DNA from: Trichobilharzia regenti
Taxonomy: Eukaryota > Platyhelminthes > Trematoda > Strigeidida > Schistosomatidae
Direction of reading: 5' to 3'
Length of the DNA: 64,000 nt
Assembly: GCA_944472135.2 (NCBI GenBank)
Contig: OX235265.1
Location: forward strand, 43,435,459 to 43,499,458
The first letter of the stretch is position 1, and each line of letters opens with the position of its first letter. The notes under the pieces were generated by a model. That model was not told the DNA's origin and did not search any database. It was given only the letters and a program-made list of their open reading frames with translations. Shown here one piece after another: positions 61,401-64,000 of this stretch. The translations under genes and the position numbers were made by a program.

Positions 61401-62889
61401 GCTGAAGCCCTATGTTCCTCTAGGAACTAAAGGATACAATAATAATAATGATACATAGAATTCCGTACACTGATACGTATTTCGTGCTGAAGAAACTAAG
61501 TCGTTTTATCAGGAATTGACTTCGATTAGAGGACCATTGAAAAATAGGAAACACTAAACAGATGCCCCATAACTGTTTGAAACTTTTCAGCAGTAGGCGG
61601 TCATGACTGTACCAAGGGATCGATAGATATCAGAATCTTCAGGCCACAAACTGTTACTGAGAATTACACTTTAGTTGAGAGTTAAGATGAAAAATACTTT
61701 TCACTGTGTACTTAAAATAAATGCATACTCTTAAGTATTTCCCTTTCATCATGGAAAACGTATCATCATCAGTTTTGCGCTTTTAGAAGGATGGAGTGCG
61801 TTTCGTCGTATTTTATTAATTCTGACTTGAAACTTTGTTAAAATTAGCTGTGTTTATTTGATTCAATTCATTTTAAGCGCATAAACTATTTTCGTCTTGG
61901 ACTTTAATCTATATATGTAGCAGAATCGTTTATTGGTTTTAACTGTTTCTGACAAAAAGTTAACTTACAGCCAGTGGGATCCACTTCACTGACCAGCAGA
62001 TGAATTATAATGTCTACCGATTTGTGGTTTCGGCTCGACCACCAAACGTTGTCATTAGTGGGAACTCTATCCTCACTGCTAACTGGATGAACCTCATTGG
62101 TCACGGCTTGTCACTAAAACTTCAGTAAACCCATTCCTGTAGCAAATCACCAGAGAGCATCAGACTTATTTTGAAGAGTTGAATTGTAAGGATTTGATTT
62201 GTTTCTCTAGTTTTACCTCGAACTGATATCGATTAGAGAACCACTGAAAATCAGGGACTACTGGGGATCGTCGGCAATACGCATCCACTGAGGTTCAAAA
62301 CTAGGAACTTCCATATGCAAGTGAAGCTCGTATACCATTCAGAGCCTAGGACCTGATTCAAAGGTCCATGGATCCTAGCTTCTACCAATTCGCGATTTTA
62401 GCGCAATCACCAAATACATTTTTAAAGACTTACTCAAATAAAAGTTCAATAATTATGGGTTATGCTTGTTCCAGGACTCAGGGTGAAAAACAATGTCTTA
62501 TAAATATCACACCAGATTTATTCTTCTTTGCATGCTTTCCAAGAAAAGTTATATCTTTAAGCGCCATTTCATACGCTCGTAACTGTTGGAAATATTCTGC
62601 TTCAATAATGACTTTTTCGGTATTAACTTACTTTAAAATAACGTGTTGAATCCACTGTATCAACGAACAAAGCAGGATTTGTATAAAAATCCCACACAAG
62701 TTAACTTATTTGTTATAAACTTTTATTACTGCTTTTATATATACCTTAGGCTACAGTGTTTGGAAGCGTCGAAAAAATTTTTTCAGTTCAAAACTCATGC
62801 TGACTGTAGCTGCCAAAGTGAAATAAATGAAGACAGGTATCGACGGTGTTTAGACTATAAACAGACAGTAATTGATAATGAGTGCGTTG
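45116..62889 (+). CDS. GDNF-receptor-alpha/GAS1-like cysteine-rich receptor, spliced, 3'-incomplete
   Basis: Four exons (45116-45485, 51599-51850, 60612-60927, 62750-62889) join in one frame with intron phases 1, 1, 2 and then 1 at the open 3' end, giving about 359 residues. Residues 13-31 are a hydrophobic signal peptide ending CLA|QT. Domain 1 has ten cysteines (93, 100, 107, 118, 130, 138, 155, 157, 171, 183). Domain 2 has ten in the same order (280, 287, 293, 304, 309, 316, 332, 334, 346, 358). Both begin CL-x5-C, both contain a C-x-C pair, and both end with two cysteines 11 residues apart, which is the GDNF/GAS1 domain pattern of GFR-alpha and GFRAL. The linker (184-279) has four N-glycosylation sequons, at N215, N229, N235 and N255. 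In other animals such proteins are extracellular co-receptors that present TGF-beta-superfamily ligands to RET-type kinases. Here ligand and partner are unknown. No membrane anchor is visible because the gene leaves the window. Alternative: a secreted GAS1-domain protein. Confidence 0.83.
45703..45993. mobile_element. SINE family 1a inverted dimer (intron 1)
   Basis: Left minus arm 45703-45885, right plus arm 45886-45993. The plus arm's hammerhead reads ACTG, CTGAATA, GTCCCAAACGAGGAT, GAAA, TAGCTG, CTCAGTACT, keeping C3. The dimer lies 218 bp downstream of exon 1. Confidence 0.75.
46010..47005 (-). mobile_element. Penelope-like element family 2 remnant flanked by inverted pLTR fragments (in intron 1)
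   Basis: Minus translation from about 46860 to 46580 gives SYIGHLTL ... ATIGHLVHNDHPIST ... LVCIAEAMAIETEKPDLCVQK, the GIY-YIG C-terminus. The segment at 46050-46110 and the segment at 46938-46990 are inverted copies of the same pLTR piece (AAGAGACTCTTTTCA / CAAGCTGTACAATT). A (TA)n tract sits beside the second. Confidence 0.68.
46897..46939. repeat. (TA)n tract
   Basis: About 40 bases of alternating TA inside the family 2 PLE remnant. Further (TA)n tracts lie at 2036-2059, 33606-33626, 41552-41566, 43570-43583, 50529-50548, 51884-51910 and 52408-52439. Confidence 0.9.
47006..48399. other. Intron 1 sequence, no feature recognised
   Basis: AT-rich intron between exons 1 and 2. The stretches 48600-50307 and 50531-51598 of the same intron also show nothing beyond short spurious ORFs. 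Confidence 0.45.
48400..48590 (+). repeat. tRNA-derived repeat or tRNA pseudogene (intron 1)
   Basis: GCCCGAATAGCTCAGTGG (A box TAGCTCAGTGG), CTCTGACTGCACCACTAG, GCGGGTTCGAATCTC (B box) and ACACCA resemble a whole tRNA of about 74 bases. The acceptor and T stems do not pair well, so a working tRNA is unlikely. The following 115 bp (GCCAACTAGCACGAAATGC, CCTGCCGATTGCTCC) look like a SINE body. Confidence 0.5.
50308..50530 (+). mobile_element. SINE family 3, plus strand (intron 1)
   Basis: TGCCAGTGGTAGAATGCTCC head, GGAGTCCGATCTTC (B box decayed), GGTTGGGCATGAGGCTAGC, ACTTAAAGCCGTATATTCC and AAAGGAATAATATAAA tail running into (TA)n. Confidence 0.75.
51599..51850 (+). CDS. Exon 2: second half of GDNF/GAS1 domain 1
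   Basis: The acceptor TATTTTTCAG ends at 51598 and the donor GTAAGT starts at 51851. With one base carried from exon 1 the frame is open throughout and encodes six cysteines (130, 138, 155, 157, 171, 183), including the C-x-C pair, then a proline-containing linker. A large inverted SINE dimer flanked by (TA)n begins 60 bases after the donor. Confidence 0.85.
51911..52407. mobile_element. SINE family 1b inverted dimer between two (TA)n tracts, at the 5' end of intron 2
   Basis: A minus copy (51911-52145) and a plus copy (52150-52407) meet head to head. Both contain promoter and hammerhead regions (plus: TACTGCCTACAAGTCGCAAAACTAGGAC, decayed core). (TA)n flanks both sides (51884-51910 and 52408-52439). 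The dimer starts 60 bp after the exon 2 donor. Confidence 0.8.
52440..54968. other. Intron 2 sequence, no feature recognised
   Basis: AT-rich intron. The stretches 56136-57084, 57791-59009 and 60061-60611 of the same intron are also without recognisable features, except the acceptor of exon 3 at the end. Confidence 0.45.
54969..55275 (+). mobile_element. SINE family 1a, plus strand (intron 2)
   Basis: ACAGGTCGGGTGTGAGG... body, tRNA-like promoter (TGGCTTAATGG; GAGTTCGAACCCC), hammerhead-like motif at 55145-55190 (GTACTG, ACGAAGA, GTCT.., GGAC, AAAA, CAGCTGTC, CAGGAC) and tail AATCAAATCCCTACAAACCA. CATATTC on both sides may be a 7-bp duplication. Confidence 0.75.
55355..55540. repeat. T-rich homopolymer tract at the edge of PLE copy 3
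   Basis: Runs of T (up to 9) separated by short G/C words, with no similarity to the PLE sequence expected here. The transition at 55510-55545 is gradual. Confidence 0.6.
55541..56135 (-). mobile_element. Penelope-like element family 1, copy 3 with inverted pLTR at its 5' end
   Basis: The minus strand encodes the end of the RT and the start of the GIY-YIG domain (VRRTTTGELETQ ... CEKHYIGQSGRP). At 56041 the coding sequence breaks and is joined to a pLTR in the opposite, plus orientation (56042-56135) containing a complete hammerhead. On the other side the similarity ends at about 55541 in T-rich low-complexity sequence. Confidence 0.85.
56064..56105 (+). ncRNA. Hammerhead ribozyme in inverted PLE family 1 pLTR (copy 3)
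   Basis: TGCG (56064-56067), core CTGAAGA (56068-56074), TG, TCACC (56077-56081), loop TAGTAA, GGTGA (56088-56092), T, GAAA (56094-56097), AGCT, T, then CGCA (56102-56105). All helices pair. The orientation is opposite to the adjoining ORF fragment because this pLTR is inverted. Confidence 0.72.
57085..57790 (+). mobile_element. RTE-like LINE 3' fragment (in intron 2)
   Basis: Starts with the CAG/CAA-rich stretch that also marks the LINE at 7575, and continues through recognisable but decayed ORF segments (CAGACTTTCATCAACAG) to a GAAGCTCTATGTTCTACT-type 3' end and an AAT tail. Confidence 0.75.
59010..59205 (-). mobile_element. Probable degraded SINE family 3 copy
   Basis: GAATATAGGGCTATGGGCTT, CTCCTCTTTCCAGGCCC and CATGTGTGGTTGGTG in order suggest a minus-oriented family 3 copy. 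It is diverged throughout. Confidence 0.38.
59503..59705 (+). mobile_element. SINE family 2, plus strand (intron 2)
   Basis: TGTCGATGACACAGCGGTTAGG head, GGGGTTCGATCCCC B box, TTTGGGTTTCC, GGAATCAAGCTGCAATC tail and A-rich end. Confidence 0.8.
59882..60060 (-). mobile_element. SINE family 2, minus strand (intron 2)
   Basis: Opposite orientation to the copy 177 bp upstream, so the two could pair in the pre-mRNA. It contains the GATTACAGTTTGATTCC tail complement and the ACCACTGTGCCGCCG head complement. Confidence 0.78.
60612..60927 (+). CDS. Exon 3: glycosylated linker and first half of GDNF/GAS1 domain 2
   Basis: The acceptor (TTTTTATTCAAATATTAG) ends at 60611 and the donor GTAAGC starts at 60928. 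The frame continues from exon 2 with a split valine codon. The first 70 residues are polar with four N-x-S/T sites. They are followed by five cysteines (280, 287, 293, 304, 309) in the CLYLLERC / ACTRALNKF / CTMRTC arrangement. The exon ends in phase 2. Confidence 0.82.
61151..61446 (+). mobile_element. RTE-like LINE 3' fragment with 11-bp target-site duplication
   Basis: The fragment begins inside the ORF 3' region (plus translation includes RRWIGHTLR-type sequence and KPSSDITRQA) and ends in CTGAAGCCCTATGTTCCTCT then an AAT-rich tail. AATGATACATA occurs at 61140-61150 and 61447-61457. It sits in intron 3 of the receptor-like gene, 223 bp after exon 3. Confidence 0.85.
61500..61665 (-). mobile_element. 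Degraded SINE family 1b fragment
   Basis: ATTGACTTCGATTAGAGGACC tail block, AAACAGATGCC and CAGCAGTAGGCGG show a minus-oriented hammerhead-side fragment. Confidence 0.4.
61960..62412 (-). mobile_element. SINE family 1b head-to-tail tandem (intron 3)
   Basis: In minus sense one partial copy (62412 to about 62212) ends with the family tail (CTAATCGATATCAGTTCGAGG, AAACAAATCAAATCC) and is followed immediately by the 5' start of the next copy (ATAAGTCTGATGCTCTCTGG, to 61960). The second copy lacks its promoter end. Confidence 0.7.
62750..62889 (+). CDS. Exon 4: second half of GDNF/GAS1 domain 2
   Basis: The acceptor is ATACCTTAG (ending at 62749) after a T-rich tract, and the donor GTAAGT starts at 62890. 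It restores the frame after exon 3 (AG|G, arginine) and encodes cysteines 316, 332, 334, 346 and 358 with the C-S-C pair. It ends in phase 1, so at least one more coding exon must follow. None can be identified in the remaining 1.1 kb. Confidence 0.83.
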
Positions 62890-64000
62890 GTAAGTCCTAC
62901 CAGTTGTACTGTCATAAATTATTAATATGCGCGCCCATCGTTTTGAAAATATTTTCAATATCCAAGTGTTAAGCGTTTCTTTTAAATTGTATGAAAAGAG
63001 GAATTTGTTCAAAAGGAACGAAATTTTCGTCTACTTAAGGTAAATTAATGCCTCCAGCATAATAATGGTAGTTTAGTTTCTAGGACTATGAAGAATTCGT
63101 GTTTTAACGTTATACTAGTAAAGTTATTTGGGTGTAGAAAGTTGACAAATGCAACATGTCGTCTTTTCTTGATGAGAAAAGTAATATTATTATTGTAGTG
63201 ATGGATGTTTCCAGCAGATTCTCCACAGTTAACCAGCTTGAGAAGATCTTAAAACAGATTGTGGTAGAATGTCACTTAACGAAAGGAGATCAGATTACAA
63301 GTGAATCTAGTCTTTTATGAGGATGGAAAACGGAACCGCAGCTGACAGTTTACATGAATTCCTCAAAAGACATGCCGTCATTTATGCAGGTTTCATTTTA
63401 GGTACATGGCGAATGAAGTTATGTTTTCCTACGTCTAAAACTTCTCGGTCAATACGAAAACGTACTCCATACAGGCGCCTCATTTCAAAGATTAACACCG
63501 AACTTGAACCCTTTAAACCCAGTCTACGCGATCATATTTATCATTATAAAAATAACAAGCGTAATTATCTAATAGTCTTTGTAAGAAGCCCAGAGGAGCA
63601 TAAAATCAATTAGGTGATAACCAAATATTGTGGTAATGAACGTCACAACTTTGAAGTGCAGAATTCTAGACAAGTTCCGATAATAAATTTCACCCATATG
63701 CAAATCATTTCAACATTCCCTTGCTAAGTTAACTATTTAAAAACATTCAGAGAAATGCGTTACAGAGACATTCTTGAATTCGCAAATAAAGTTACCGTCC
63801 TCCAGGAGATAAGAAAAATATCTGTGGATACATTGTTACCAGTCACAAATGCACTCGTAATTTAAATGGTCAACGACATACGTGATCCGGCAAATGATTT
63901 GTCAAATACTGTCATCTTCGAAAGAATAACCTTGTTAGTTTATGATTAACTTGAAATTGGAATCGAACATTGAACACTGCAAGCTCATGTACAAAGTGGT
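62890..64000. other. Sequence after exon 4, no further exon supported
   Basis: A plus ORF at 63317-63613 (98 codons) has a single cysteine, so it does not continue the cysteine-rich domains. It may belong to an unrecognised element. The next receptor exon probably lies beyond the window. Confidence 0.4.

Noticed and set aside
63317..63613. 98-codon plus ORF after exon 4, possible next receptor exon
   Set aside because: It has only one cysteine and no suitable acceptor in the required phase, so it does not fit the domain pattern.
1..64000. CRISPR array, bacterial operon or phage system
   Set aside because: No regularly spaced direct repeats, no Shine-Dalgarno-led ORFs, and clear spliceosomal introns.

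Overview
This window is eukaryotic and AT-rich. It has spliced coding exons with GT-AG introns, a dense load of dispersed repeats and (TA)n tracts, and no operons or bacterial-type genes. The mixture of Penelope-like elements (PLEs) with a GIY-YIG nuclease, RTE-like LINE fragments, and short tRNA-headed repeats carrying a hammerhead motif built around CUGANGA / GUCCCAAA / GGACGAAA points to a trematode, most likely a blood fluke of the genus Schistosoma or a close relative. Species cannot be fixed from the sequence alone.

Only one host gene is convincingly present. Four plus-strand exons (45,116-45,485; 51,599-51,850; 60,612-60,927; 62,750-62,889) join in frame with good splice sites. They encode a secreted or surface protein with a signal peptide and two ten-cysteine GDNF-receptor/GAS1-type domains. 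The gene runs off the right end of the window. Its introns (6.1, 8.8 and 1.8 kb) are filled with repeats.

The left 45 kb has no convincing host exon and is a repeat graveyard. Two PLE families are present. Family 1 has one nearly intact copy (18,508-20,720, minus, two single-base frameshifts), two young truncated copies (31,480-32,797 and 55,541-56,135) and one old copy (21,115-22,580, plus). Family 2 is seen as GIY-YIG or RT remnants near 0.5, 36, 40, 44 and 46.5 kb. RTE-like LINE fragments occur throughout on both strands, and two of them still have perfect target-site duplications.

Three tRNA-derived short families are interspersed. SINE family 1 (sub-types 1a and 1b) has a tRNA-Thr-like promoter followed directly by a hammerhead motif, and often occurs as head-to-head inverted dimers or head-to-tail junctions. 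SINE family 2 is about 190 bp long. SINE family 3 has a 3' tail resembling the tail of the RTE-like LINE.

The most interesting biology is the ribozyme-retroelement network. The family 1 PLE carries a minimal hammerhead whose loop contains the stop codon of its own reading frame, and stem II shows compensatory changes between old and young copies. The short hammerhead repeats look like non-autonomous, retrozyme-like partners. The second point of interest is the flatworm GDNF-receptor-like gene.
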